Shown piece by piece: positions 1 to 8,532 of a DNA stretch of 64,000 nt. Under the pieces are notes generated by a model. The model ran no database searches. It was not told where the DNA came from and was given only the letters and a program-made list of their open reading frames with translations. The DNA is from Octadecabacter algicola (GTDB lineage: Bacteria > Pseudomonadota > Alphaproteobacteria > Rhodobacterales > Rhodobacteraceae), in NCBI RefSeq assembly GCF_021532625.1, contig NZ_JAKGAR010000004.1, positions 186,001 to 250,000 of the forward strand, written 5' to 3'. The translations under genes were made by a program, and so were the position numbers. The first letter of the stretch is position 1; every line of letters starts with the position of its first letter.

Positions 1-508
1 CAGCGTTGAACTCGTCCCAAGTCGTCGGCATCTCGATACCGTTAGCGGCAAGGATTTCTGTGTTTGCCCAGATCCAGTCAACACGGTGAACGTTTACAGG
101 AGCCGCACACCAAGTGCCTTCGCACTGCATGTGTGCTGCGATGGATGCTGGCAGCAAGTTTGCCCAATCTTCAGTTTCCGCAACGGCAGAGATATCAGCC
201 AGAACGCCCTCTTGGAACCATTCCTGAATGGCTGGGCCTTTGATTTGCGCTGCTGTCGGTGCGTTGCCAGCCAGAACACGTGCACGCAGCGCTGTACCAG
301 CCGCGTCACCGCCGCCGCCAGCGACTGGCATGTCAGTCCAAGTGCCACCGTTGGCCGCAAATTCTTCTTGTAGAACGGCAACGGACTTAGCTTCGCCGCC
401 AGATGTCCAGTAGTGCAGAACTTCAGCTTCCGCGTGACCGTCAGCAAAAGCTGGGCCAGCGGCACAAACTGCAATCGCGGATGCGGTGCTCAATACGTAA
501 GATTTCAT
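1..508 (-). CDS. ABC transporter sugar-binding protein, GtsA-like (partial)
   Basis: The C-terminal part lies beyond the left edge; 169 codons are visible. The N-terminus is a Sec signal peptide ending near AFADGHA, followed by LHYWTSGGEAK and an AGGGGDAA stretch. This is the pattern of periplasmic sugar-binding proteins of the glucose/mannose (GtsA) type. It would deliver a hexose to an ABC importer whose permease genes should lie further left. The start at 508 is set by a GAGGA ribosome site just upstream. It is divergent from a response regulator/histidine kinase pair, as glucose transport genes often are from GltR/GtrS in pseudomonads, so control by that pair is likely. The substrate is inferred only. 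Confidence 0.85.
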   Translation of the reverse strand, partial: MKSYVLSTASAIAVCAAGPAFADGHAEAEVLHYWTSGGEAKSVAVLQEEFAANGGTWTDMPVAGGGGDAAGTALRARVLAGNAPTAAQIKGPAIQEWFQEGVLADISAVAETEDWANLLPASIAAHMQCEGTWCAAPVNVHRVDWIWANTEILAANGIEMPTTWDEFNA

Positions 509-632
509 TTTGGTTTCCTCCCAAAGAAATGCCCATCACGGGCAGAGTGCCGTGACCTTGGTGCCCCAGCTTCAGCCATGCAACGGCTGGGATGCGGCCT
601 TTCACACTGATCATGCAATTATTCGGCAGGTT

Positions 633-680
633 CGTTACACAACGTTACGAAGGCGTGGATTCTGTTGCACGATGTTACAT
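633..680. promoter_or_regulatory. Array of four GTTAC half-sites, likely response-regulator operator
   Basis: Between the divergent sugar-binding protein and response regulator genes, GTTAC or GTTGC occurs at 634, 644, 664 and 674, that is with 10, 20 and 10 base steps. The two 18-base units (633-650 and 663-680) match at about two thirds of positions. Paired direct half-sites one helical turn apart are typical of OmpR/PhoB-family binding sites. The array lies 27 bases upstream of the regulator start, so autoregulation and control of the transporter are both plausible. Confidence 0.55.
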
Positions 681-706
681 AGAACTAGATCAGAAAGGGG
701 CAATGC

Positions 707-1444
707 ATGGCAATTCCACGAATCCTAGTTGTTGATGATGACATGGACATGCGTCAGATGATGACGCAGTTCCTACGCCAAAATGGAACAATAGCATTGC
801 CGGCCGCCAACGAGGCAGAAGTGCGAACCCATATCGATGGAGGGCGCGTTGACCTCGTGTTGCTTGACGTAATGCTCGGCGATGAAAACGGGTTGGAAAT
901 CTGCCGCCAATTGCGCGCAGAACAGGATGTGCCGATCATCATGGTTTCCGCCCTATCCGCGGACAGCCAACGTATGGAAGGCTACGCCGTTGGCGCGGAC
1001 GACTACATTGCCAAACCCTTTAACCCAGAGTTGTTGTTGGCGAGGGTAAAGGCCGTGTTGTCACGCACGCGCCGCTCCGCATCCCTTGTTCACCGCCGCA
1101 ACACCAACTCATTCCGTTTCAGCGGCTGGCTATATGACGCCAAATCGGGCGAGGTCCTGTCACCCGCACATATCCAGATCACCCTGTCGCGCCGTGAAAC
1201 CGCCTTGCTGCAAGTGCTCCTCGCCAATCCACATATCCCCCTGACACGCGAAGAAATCGCGACGTCACTGGATGTCACTGGAGAAACCCAGACCGCAAAC
1301 GAAGCTTCCGGCCGGGCGATTGATGTGCTTGTTGGCCGTTTACGCAACAAGATCGAAACCAACCCCAAGGATCCTCAGATTCTTAAGACGGAGCGGGGCG
1401 TCGGGTATGTTTTTGCTGTGGACGTCGAGGTCTCTGAAACATGA
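707..1444 (+). CDS. OmpR-family response regulator
   Basis: 245 residues with an N-terminal receiver domain and a C-terminal winged-helix DNA-binding domain. The acidic pocket is VDDD near residue 9, the phosphoacceptor is D54 in LLDVMLGDENG, and the conserved lysine is K103 in DDYIAKPF. The C-terminal half ends in the usual LRNKIE...RGVGYVF pattern. A GAAAGGGG ribosome site precedes the ATG. It overlaps the downstream kinase gene by four bases (ATGA), so the two are cotranslated. It probably controls the divergent sugar transporter through the half-site array just upstream. Confidence 0.93.
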   Translation: MAIPRILVVDDDMDMRQMMTQFLRQNGTIALPAANEAEVRTHIDGGRVDLVLLDVMLGDENGLEICRQLRAEQDVPIIMVSALSADSQRMEGYAVGADDYIAKPFNPELLLARVKAVLSRTRRSASLVHRRNTNSFRFSGWLYDAKSGEVLSPAHIQITLSRRETALLQVLLANPHIPLTREEIATSLDVTGETQTANEASGRAIDVLVGRLRNKIETNPKDPQILKTERGVGYVFAVDVEVSET

Positions 1445-2892
1445 GCGTCAGGTTCAACAGCCTGCGCGTGATTGGCCCTACGCTGGTGCTGGCCGCCCTT
1501 GTTATCGGTGCGGGCACCCTTTGGACGTGGACGAAATCCTCCGCCAGTTGGCGCGCCCACAGCGCCAGTGCCTACGCTGCCGGTGTGACACTGTATTACG
1601 CTATGCAAAATGGCACGGCACCACCGGAGGGGGTATCGATGCGCGCCTTACCCGACGTCGATCAAATCCATGCAAACGCTGGGACATTTCGCCAAATCCA
1701 TGGCACTCCTAAGGCGCCGCTAATCACCATCGTTCCAATCTTGCCCGATGCCGCCAATCAGACAACCGGGGCCGCCGTGACAATGGCCATCCTATCCCCG
1801 AGCCTCACCTATGGCCTTGCGGATCTGCCTCATCGCGACGGCCAGACCGCCGCTGAAACCATGGGAGAGATCACCCGTAAGCTGGCAGTTTTTTGCAGCG
1901 ACCCGTTTGTGGTGGCCCGCATGGGCGATGGCGCTTGGGTCCACTTTGATGGCCAAAGGATATGGGGCTGTGCCGCTTTGCCGCCCGATCGACGCATTCT
2001 GGCGGGGTTGGTAGCCGTCATCGGGACTGGTATTCTTATGACGGTGGCGCTGAACCTCCCCTCCAGTTTCTCAGCTTTCGCGGGGCAATTGCGAAACCGC
2101 CGTCGCGTCGGTGGACCCACCCGATATGAAGCCGAAGGCCCGCAGGAACTGCAGGAAATCGTTGGCGCGGTAAACAGTTACCTTGAAATTGAACGCGAGC
2201 AATTGGCGGGTCGAGCCGCGGTTCTGTCGGGTGTCAGCCACGATCTTGGCACTCCGGCCACTCGGCTTCGCCTGCGTGCAGCTTTGGTTCAAGATCAAAA
2301 ACTGCGGCGCAAATTCGAAGCAGACCTCGATAGCATGACGGGCATCATCGAAAGTGTGCTAACCTACACGCATGTTGAAATGGGCGCTGAGAAACCACGC
2401 AACCTGTCGCTGACGTCACTCTTGGATGCGGTTGTTGCAAACTACCAAGACGTCGGCAGGCCTGTTACATTCCGAATTGTCAAAGACGTCATCATGCCAG
2501 GCGCGAAATCGATTTTCATGTCCCGCCAAGGATACGGAGTGTTGTCCAACGATCGCGATGTTGTCGTCTCGGGACGGCCTGTTTCCCTCGAACGGGCCAT
2601 AACCAATCTGATAGACAATGCACTTAAATATGGGCGCCGCGCCACTGTATCGTTGGAAACGGACGCGCGCACTGTCACCATTTTGGTTGAGGATGAGGGG
2701 TCTCAAAGCACTGCTGCCGACATCGAAAACCTGTTAGCACCGTTTCAGCGTGGCGAGAACACGGCGACGATCGATGGTCACGGCTTGGGCCTGACGATTG
2801 TAGCGACGATAGCTAAGCTACATGGTGGCTCCCTCTCATTTGAGGACACGGCAACCGGCATAGCGGCCCGCTTCGTTATTCAGCGTGATTGA
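1441..2892 (+). CDS. Sensor histidine kinase with atypical ATP-binding G1 box
   Basis: 483 residues. A first membrane segment lies at about residues 8-28, a periplasmic sensor region follows to about 183, a second membrane segment at about 185-207, then a linker and the kinase core. The phosphoacceptor is H267 in SHDLGTPATRLR, the N-box is NLIDNALKYG (389-398) and the G2 box is GHGLGLTIV (446-454). The G1 box reads VEDEGSQS (417-423), lacking the second glycine of the usual DxGxG. The partner is the regulator directly upstream (four-base overlap). The sensor domain is not recognised; glucose or a related sugar is the contextual guess for the signal. Confidence 0.9.
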   Translation: MSVRFNSLRVIGPTLVLAALVIGAGTLWTWTKSSASWRAHSASAYAAGVTLYYAMQNGTAPPEGVSMRALPDVDQIHANAGTFRQIHGTPKAPLITIVPILPDAANQTTGAAVTMAILSPSLTYGLADLPHRDGQTAAETMGEITRKLAVFCSDPFVVARMGDGAWVHFDGQRIWGCAALPPDRRILAGLVAVIGTGILMTVALNLPSSFSAFAGQLRNRRRVGGPTRYEAEGPQELQEIVGAVNSYLEIEREQLAGRAAVLSGVSHDLGTPATRLRLRAALVQDQKLRRKFEADLDSMTGIIESVLTYTHVEMGAEKPRNLSLTSLLDAVVANYQDVGRPVTFRIVKDVIMPGAKSIFMSRQGYGVLSNDRDVVVSGRPVSLERAITNLIDNALKYGRRATVSLETDARTVTILVEDEGSQSTAADIENLLAPFQRGENTATIDGHGLGLTIVATIAKLHGGSLSFEDTATGIAARFVIQRD

Positions 2893-2984
2893 CTCGCGAA
2901 CTGATCTAGTGAACCGGATGCGCCGTTAGGTGCGATGCCAAGACCAAATCGGTCAAGGGAATCTCTATCAGGGTAACTCACTAA

Positions 2985-3200
2985 ATGGCAGCTTTCGCGC
3001 CCCTCCCAGGAATACTGCGCGGCCGCAGCGAATGACCGCTTCCCGCCCCTAGTGTCGAATGACGTGAACGGCCCAAAGCTGCCGCTCGCGATGGGGCGCC
3101 ACGCTGCAGCGAAGCTTTCCCTAAGCGGTCATTGCAGTGGGAGCGCAGCAATTTCGGGGTGCGATGACCGCAATGCGGACAAAGCAGACTTTCGATCAGA
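2985..3200. repeat. Dispersed intergenic repeat, copy A, in a 394-base gene-free stretch
   Basis: The gap between the kinase gene (ends 2892) and the Rieske gene (ends 3287) holds no convincing gene; an 88-codon frame at 3052-3318 runs into the Rieske gene and has no family features. Bases 3066-3133 align without gaps to 11557-11624 (46 of 68 positions identical by hand count, with blocks GAACGGCCC.AAGCTGCCG, GCAGCG.AGCTT and CGGTCATT). Bases 3027-3065 align to 16719-16757 (31 of 39 identical). So three gaps in this window hold members of one degenerate intergenic repeat family. Similar intergenic sequence is, from memory, common in Rhodobacteraceae. Confidence 0.6.
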
Positions 3201-3286
3201 TTTATTTAACGGCCGGTCTTCACACATTGCGTTCCTCCGGATGTTGTTCAGAGCCCATGAACTTGGCAGCCTAATCTCAAACAAAC

Positions 3287-3853
3287 TCAACCAAGCTCCA
3301 GTATACTTTGGGATGTGAACTTAGCTGTCGGAACAAGAAGATTTTGTGGAGCAGGCCCTTTGCGAATGCGCCCAGCGGAATCATAATGTGACCCGTGGCA
3401 TGGGCAGAACCAACCACCGAAATCGCCGGAATCGGCAAGCGGAACACATCCCAGATGTGTGCAGACTCCGATCATGACGAGCCATTCTCCGCTTTCGTCC
3501 AATGCGCGGTTCTCATCAGTTGCAGGCAGTCCGGGCTTGTTTTGGTTTCTATCAATCGGGTCGGGTAATGCGTCAACGTCGACGCTCTGGGCTTCTTGGA
3601 TATCTTCTTCCGTACGCCGCCGGATGAACACTGGCTTCCCACCCCAAATCACGGTGAGCTGCGTCCCCAGTTCGATCTCTGACAGATCGACACGGATCTT
3701 TGAGAGTGCCTGCACATCTGCGGAAGGGTTCATACTATTAATTAGCGGCCAAACAGCAGCGCCAGTTGCAACAGTACCTGCGCCAGCGGTCGCGTAATAT
3801 AGGAAGTCACGCCGGGTTTCAGTGGCCGCATCATCTTCTGGAAGGTTAGTCAT
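3287..3853 (-). CDS. Stand-alone Rieske iron-sulfur protein (PetA-like)
   Basis: 188 residues. A twin-arginine membrane anchor ([14 protein letters not shown]) at residues 13-38 is followed by a Rieske domain with CTHLGC (131-136) and [13 protein letters not shown] (150-162). The 2Fe-2S ligands would be C131, H133, C150 and H153, with C136-C152 as the disulfide. These are the features of the ubiquinol-cytochrome c reductase iron-sulfur subunit. Length and the cluster motifs are normal, but no cytochrome b or c1 gene is adjacent, so this is probably a second, isolated copy. It may replace the main subunit under some condition; that is inference. It lies at the end of a stress-type minus-strand block. 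Confidence 0.9.
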   Translation of the reverse strand: MTNLPEDDAATETRRDFLYYATAGAGTVATGAAVWPLINSMNPSADVQALSKIRVDLSEIELGTQLTVIWGGKPVFIRRRTEEDIQEAQSVDVDALPDPIDRNQNKPGLPATDENRALDESGEWLVMIGVCTHLGCVPLADSGDFGGWFCPCHGSHYDSAGRIRKGPAPQNLLVPTAKFTSQSILELG

Positions 3854-3911
3854 TTCTAAATTCGCCTTTGCGTACTGGATGGCCGTTATTGTTGCTCAAC
3901 ATGCAGCGAGA

Positions 3912-4172
3912 TCAATCCGTTGAATAATTGAGGTCTTCCAGCCATTCTCGCAAAGAGTACTCTAAATCGGACACATGATTTCCTAACGCATCCTCATGTT
4001 CAACGTCTTCGTCGACACGAGATTTAATGTCGTGATACCGCTTTGACAGCTCTGCATTCGTTGCTGTGTGGCCATCATGCCAGCGGTTCTTTGCATGCTT
4101 TGAGGCTGTTACTTCCTTGAGTTTTGCAGAAAGCGCGTCCAGTCGTTCGCGCAGCACATTTGATCCAGTCAT
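3912..4172 (-). CDS. Small helical hypothetical protein
   Basis: 86 residues, not recognised. It is hydrophilic and rich in charged residues, with long predicted helices (RLDALSAKLKEV near the start, DLEYSLREWLEDL near the end), suggesting a small soluble helical or coiled-coil protein. There is no signal peptide, membrane segment or cysteine. An AAGGA ribosome site lies at proper distance upstream of the ATG at 4172. It lies between a DegP-type protease gene and the Rieske gene, all on the minus strand, separated from the protease gene by a hairpin. A stress-related role is only suggested by the neighbours. Confidence 0.6.
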   Translation of the reverse strand: MTGSNVLRERLDALSAKLKEVTASKHAKNRWHDGHTATNAELSKRYHDIKSRVDEDVEHEDALGNHVSDLEYSLREWLEDLNYSTD

Positions 4173-4190
4173 TCTAAGTTCCTTTGATTA

Positions 4191-4221
4191 TTCCGGGTGA
4201 GAGAAAACCTCACACCCGGAA
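4191..4221 (-). terminator. Hairpin downstream of the DegP-type protease gene
   Basis: Arms 4191-4203 and 4209-4221 pair over 13 bases with one mismatch (TTCCGGGTG core) around the loop AAAAC. It lies 40 bases after the protease stop codon on the minus strand. No clear U-run follows, so it may be an attenuator or an RNA end-protecting structure rather than a full terminator. Confidence 0.5.
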
Positions 4222-4261
4222 GTGTCGTAGATTTGGGCCGTTCGTCATCGGGCTATTGGCC

Positions 4262-5368
4262 TTAAGCTTCCTTGTCTTCACGAGTTTCCAGAGTGACCTC
4301 GAGCGCAAATTGCTCGCCACCGCGGAACACTTCGATTTCGGCAACTGACCCAGATGCTTCGTTTGCGACGCCCCGCGTCAGATCACGCAGTTCAACAATG
4401 TCCTGTCCTGCGAACCGCAAGATCACGTCGCCATTCTCAATACCTGCGGCTTCCGCAGGGCTATCGGCCACAACGTCTTCGACCATCACGCCTTCGCCAG
4501 CCTTTAGCCCAAGCACATGCGCGACGTCTTCGCTCACGGGTTTGATTTGAACGCCTAGCCAACTGCGCTCAATCTCACCATCATCCTTTAGGTCTGCCAC
4601 GATGTTTGTGACTAGATCGGCTGGAACTGAGAAGCCGATCCCAACCGAACCGCCGTCTGGTGAATAGATCGCTGTGTTCACGCCAACAACTTCACCGTCC
4701 ATGTTGAACAGAGGGCCACCTGAGTTTCCACGATTGATAGCAGCATCGGTTTGAATATAGTCATCGAACGGGCCCGCGTTGATATTGCGGGATTTGGCAG
4801 AGATGATGCCAGACGTCACCGTCCCACCAAGGCCAAAGGGGCTGCCGACTGCGATCACTTCTTCGCCAACGCGCAGTTCGTCAGATGAGCCAAATGAAAC
4901 TGTCGGAAAATCATCGCCTTCGATATCTAACAGAGCAATATCTGTCAGCGGGTCAGAGCCGATTATGGTCGCATCATATTCTTCACCGTCGGCCATCTTG
5001 ATCGTGACTTGTGCCGCGCCATCAATGACGTGGTGGTTGGTCACGATCAGGCCGTCATCAGAAATGATAAAGCCGGAACCGACGCCCTGTTGAGGGGTGC
5101 TGCGGCCTTGTTGAGGTATCTCACCGCCAAATCGTTTCATGAATTCTTCGAAGCGAGGGTCGTCCATAGGGCTTGCTTCAGCACCCGCCAATTGAACACT
5201 GGCCGTAACTTCTACGAACACCACGGCGGGGCTTACATCCTCGACAAGTTCTACATAACCGTTGCCGCCGTTTGCAGCGGCCATAGCGGAAGTCGACACC
5301 ATCGCGCCAAGGGTTGCTATGACGCTGAGGGCACCAATTGAACGGTGTTGAGTTTTGATTCTTTGCAT
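4262..5368 (-). CDS. Periplasmic serine protease, Do/DegP family
   Basis: About 368 residues from the chosen start. An ATG 18 bases further upstream exists, but GGAG sits 7 bases before the ATG at 5368, and the protein then begins with a clean signal peptide (MQRIKTQHRS to STSAMA). Catalytic residues, counted from this start, are H113 in VTNHHV, D143 in LTDIALL and S216 in GNSGGP. One PDZ domain follows, starting near SWLGVQIKPVSE; classical DegP has two, so this is the shorter DegS/HhoB-like layout. It would degrade or sense misfolded envelope proteins. Neighbours (permease, cardiolipin synthase, MarC) also point to the envelope. Confidence 0.9.
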   Translation of the reverse strand: MQRIKTQHRSIGALSVIATLGAMVSTSAMAAANGGNGYVELVEDVSPAVVFVEVTASVQLAGAEASPMDDPRFEEFMKRFGGEIPQQGRSTPQQGVGSGFIISDDGLIVTNHHVIDGAAQVTIKMADGEEYDATIIGSDPLTDIALLDIEGDDFPTVSFGSSDELRVGEEVIAVGSPFGLGGTVTSGIISAKSRNINAGPFDDYIQTDAAINRGNSGGPLFNMDGEVVGVNTAIYSPDGGSVGIGFSVPADLVTNIVADLKDDGEIERSWLGVQIKPVSEDVAHVLGLKAGEGVMVEDVVADSPAEAAGIENGDVILRFAGQDIVELRDLTRGVANEASGSVAEIEVFRGGEQFALEVTLETREDKEA

Positions 5369-5451
5369 TTTCGTCTCCATTTGCATTTGCTACAAAGACG
5401 TAAGGACCTGTCCTCAATTTGACCTGTTCCGAAGTTTAATTCTTTTTGAAG

Positions 5452-6666
5452 TTAGCCACTGGCCGGAATCCCCAGAACCGCTATGGCAAATGCAACAAGT
5501 GCCAGGAAACCAAACCACTTCTCTTTGCCACTATCGCCTTTGTGACGCGCGACGAGAACGGCAACCACGCATTGCAATGCATAAAACAGTGCAAACGCTC
5601 GCGAGGCGAGAGTAACGATGGACACCACATCGGTTGACCAAATAACGCAAATCGCAACGGCACCGATAACAAGGTAGGCGTGTTTCGGGGTAATGTGCCC
5701 TTTGGTTGTCGTGCTAACCAATCCGCTTGCGCCAATCGAATCTGCTACGGAGGCACTAAACTGGCTGGCGATTGCACCCGCAGTGACAACATAGGGCAAC
5801 CAAGGCGATACGCGCCCAATCACATCAATAAATCCGGCAACATCCGCTGTGGACGTGAAGTAAGGGAACAGTGGGATCATCAGAATGAAAAAACAAACGT
5901 AAACCAATGAAGAAACGATCTGTGCACGTTTCATTGCGGATATGCGAACCTTTCCGCTATACATCTGCCCCATGAAACGTGTTGTCTCAAAGCCTTGTAC
6001 GATAATCAAAAGCCCCATCAGGAACCGAAGGGTGTCCCAATCAAATTCGTGAGTCTGTTTCGAGGCCGCTGTCCAACTATAAGTTTCTGGCAGCGTGAAT
6101 CCAAAAATGACCAAAGACACCAGCAGTGCAGCAATGGCCGCAAGGTTAGCACTGACAGTGAATTTCTCTGCACGCTCGACGCCCTCCAACCCTTTGGTTG
6201 CACCAACGAAACAAATTGCCGAGATCATTGCTGTCGCCACGGCCTTTCCTAAAAACGGGTCATTCCAGCCGATCAATTTTAGGCCAAATGCAGACAACAA
6301 TACGAGGTAGTACGCAACTGAGATAAAGTACGCACCTATCAGAACCAGATGCGAAAGTGTCTCAATCGACTTTATCGGGTGGCCAACTTCAGCCGCGTCA
6401 AAGATAGGTTCGCCCTTCGCAATGTTGTAGCGAATGGCACCGCCAATCAAGAAGGCCAAGAATGTCAAACCAACAACGGCGGCCACGGCCCAAATGCCAA
6501 TCGCACTGGCCAAGAGAGGCACCGACACCAAGAAGCCACTACCAATGATCGATGCTAAAGGTGTGACCGTCGCCGACCACCCTTTGTTGTTTCGTACTGG
6601 TCCGCTGACCAATATGAAAAAGGCGATCACCAACCCTGCGATCATTGTAATATCGAGCATTGTCAT
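5452..6666 (-). CDS. Multi-pass inner-membrane permease, APC-like
   Basis: About 404 residues with some eleven hydrophobic segments spread evenly along the chain. The start at 6666 is preferred over one at 6696: AAGGA lies just upstream, and the later start removes an overlap with the cardiolipin synthase gene. The pattern (SIIGSGFLVSVPLLAS in an early helix, unwound glycine-rich stretches, long hydrophobic helices) resembles the amino acid-polyamine-cation superfamily fold. I do not recognise a specific family or substrate. It directly follows the cardiolipin synthase gene (13 bases) on the minus strand and is probably cotranscribed with it. Confidence 0.65.
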   Translation of the reverse strand: MTMLDITMIAGLVIAFFILVSGPVRNNKGWSATVTPLASIIGSGFLVSVPLLASAIGIWAVAAVVGLTFLAFLIGGAIRYNIAKGEPIFDAAEVGHPIKSIETLSHLVLIGAYFISVAYYLVLLSAFGLKLIGWNDPFLGKAVATAMISAICFVGATKGLEGVERAEKFTVSANLAAIAALLVSLVIFGFTLPETYSWTAASKQTHEFDWDTLRFLMGLLIIVQGFETTRFMGQMYSGKVRISAMKRAQIVSSLVYVCFFILMIPLFPYFTSTADVAGFIDVIGRVSPWLPYVVTAGAIASQFSASVADSIGASGLVSTTTKGHITPKHAYLVIGAVAICVIWSTDVVSIVTLASRAFALFYALQCVVAVLVARHKGDSGKEKWFGFLALVAFAIAVLGIPASG

Positions 6667-6679
6667 AAGGACTATCCTT

Positions 6680-8113
6680 TCAAAGTACCGGACCAATGGT
6701 GGCTATGACGTTGTTCCAGATGCGTCGATGCGCGCGCCAAGCGATGACATCCGACAGCGCGACCCGGTCTGATTGAATAATGTACTCACCCTGGCGTTTT
6801 CGGATTGCCGCAGTTGTTTCATTGTCCTGCAACAGGATGTTGTTTTCGTAGTTCAAATCAAAGCTGCGCAAGTCGAGGTTTGAGGAACCAATCAAAGAAA
6901 CCTTACCATCAATCGTGAGCGTCTTGGCGTGGAGCAGCCCGCCCTTGAATTCATGTATCTCGCACCCAGCCGACAGAAGTTTGCGATAGTAGCTTCGACT
7001 TGCGGCAGCCACGATCCAGCTGTCGTTGGTTTGTGGGAAGATCAAAGTAACGATGACACCACGATGCGCGGCCGCACAAAGCGCCTCCAGCACGGTAGCA
7101 TCCGGCACGAAATAGGGCGTTGAAAGTGTCAAAGTGTCTTGCGCACATGCTATGAGGCTCGCGAACAGCTGCGGGGTGGCCCCTTTGCGTTCAGTTGGCC
7201 CGTCGCCCATGACTTGGGCCGCGAACCCGCCCTGCTTTGCGGCGGCGGTTAATTCGAACTCATCAAGGTTTTCATCTGTTGCCTGTATCCAGTCACTGAG
7301 AAACAGCAATTCATTCTGCGCAACGATGGGGCCCTCAAACCGCAGCATGATGTCGACCCATGGGGCGTATTTCGCTTTAACCAGAAACTCGGGATCAGCG
7401 GAGTTCCGGCTTCCACAATAGGTTATCTTGCTATCGATGACGGTTATTTTGCGGTGATTTCGAAGATCAAACCGGCTCGTCAGAAGTGTGCGGATCAAGT
7501 TGTTCAACGGCAAAGCCGCTGCCATGTGGACACCGGCATCCTTCATGTCTTGCCACAGAGGCGATTTGATCAAGGCCCGCGACCCCAAACCGTCCGCCAT
7601 GGCGCGGCAGATAACGCCCCTGCGCGCGGCACGGATCAAGGCGTGCGCAACGTCTGTGCCGGTTTGGTCGCCCAGCCAAATATAGTACAGGACATGGACA
7701 TGGCTTTGCGCGGCATCGATGTCAGCAATCAGGCGCGCATTGGTCGCAGCCGCATTCGCCATCAACTCGGCCCTATTTCCTTCGACTGTATGGAATCCGT
7801 TGATCGAACCCGCATACTGAAACGCGGACCTGTAAAGGGGATCGATCAGGCGGTTTGCCTCCTCCTTGCTTCCCATAAGATGAGTCGCTTTAGCTCGGAT
7901 TTGATCGAAGATTTCTGTATGGCGTTTATTGGCCTTATTCCCAAGATCGATTTCCCCAAACAGAAAGTAGATAACGCTACCGACAAAAGGCAGCACCATC
8001 AGGACAATGAACCATGCCAGTCGTGCGGGTGGTGAAAGATCATCTCGCAACAAGATACGAACGGTAAACCCGACTACGATAAGTAGATGTAGAGTGAGCA
8101 GAAATTCAGTCAT
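6680..8113 (-). CDS. cls: Cardiolipin synthase (phospholipase D superfamily)
   Basis: 477 residues. Two N-terminal membrane segments (about residues 4-22 and 32-52) precede two phospholipase D domains. The two HxKxxxxD motifs are complete: H220-K222-D227 (NHRKITVID) and H395-K397-D402 (LHAKTLTID), each followed by the usual GS-N motif (GSRN, GSSNLD). This is the normal length and architecture of bacterial cardiolipin synthase, which joins two phosphatidylglycerols into cardiolipin at the inner membrane. It sits in a minus-strand envelope cluster, upstream of the permease and downstream of the YrhK-like gene. Confidence 0.93.
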   Translation of the reverse strand: MTEFLLTLHLLIVVGFTVRILLRDDLSPPARLAWFIVLMVLPFVGSVIYFLFGEIDLGNKANKRHTEIFDQIRAKATHLMGSKEEANRLIDPLYRSAFQYAGSINGFHTVEGNRAELMANAAATNARLIADIDAAQSHVHVLYYIWLGDQTGTDVAHALIRAARRGVICRAMADGLGSRALIKSPLWQDMKDAGVHMAAALPLNNLIRTLLTSRFDLRNHRKITVIDSKITYCGSRNSADPEFLVKAKYAPWVDIMLRFEGPIVAQNELLFLSDWIQATDENLDEFELTAAAKQGGFAAQVMGDGPTERKGATPQLFASLIACAQDTLTLSTPYFVPDATVLEALCAAAHRGVIVTLIFPQTNDSWIVAAASRSYYRKLLSAGCEIHEFKGGLLHAKTLTIDGKVSLIGSSNLDLRSFDLNYENNILLQDNETTAAIRKRQGEYIIQSDRVALSDVIAWRAHRRIWNNVIATIGPVL

Positions 8114-8249
8114 TGGATTTACTCCGTGTAATCTAGCTCATTCGCCGTTGAATTGAAGCGACTGGTCCGAAGTGCATGGCTGTAGATCCGCACCCCGCCT
8201 CGTCAGGAGGGCAATCATAGGCGTTGAAGTACCAACCGACCTGCACGTT

Positions 8250-8522
8250 TCATCCTTTGGCGATATCGTCGTAATCACCAAGCCTAAGGTATCCGATCTC
8301 ACGATAAAGCTTAATTGTGGGGCGCAACCCAAACAGCACGGACCCGACGACAAAAAGCCATGTTCCGAAGTAGGTTGTACTTTCATTGAAGAACAGAAAA
8401 CTTCCGATGACGAACAGTGCTGCTGCAGAGAAATCAACCACTGTGTAGGCCATTTCGCACAAAGCGTAGAGCCGCTTATGATCTTCGGATTTGGTGTGGT
8501 TGTCTGGATTAAACAGTTTCAT
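8250..8522 (-). CDS. YrhK-like small membrane protein
   Basis: 90 residues. A hydrophilic N-terminus is followed by two membrane segments (about residues 27-45 and 50-66), and FNESTTYFGTWLFVVGSVLF with a following RPTIKLYRE is the signature of YrhK-domain proteins. Function of the family is unknown. A GGGGACG ribosome site precedes the ATG. It begins 10 bases after the MarC-family gene on the same strand, so the two form an operon. A 136-base gap without a gene separates it from cls. Confidence 0.75.
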   Translation of the reverse strand: MKLFNPDNHTKSEDHKRLYALCEMAYTVVDFSAAALFVIGSFLFFNESTTYFGTWLFVVGSVLFGLRPTIKLYREIGYLRLGDYDDIAKG

Positions 8523-8532
8523 TTTCGTCCCC

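Noticed and set aside
3052-3318. 88-codon frame in the gap before the Rieske gene
   Set aside because: It lies in an intergenic repeat and runs into the Rieske gene; no ribosome site or family.
5369-5460. Possible general-stress sigma (GGAAC...CGTT) promoter upstream of the DegP-type gene
   Set aside because: GGAAC is present on the minus strand, but no CGTT lies at the right spacing.
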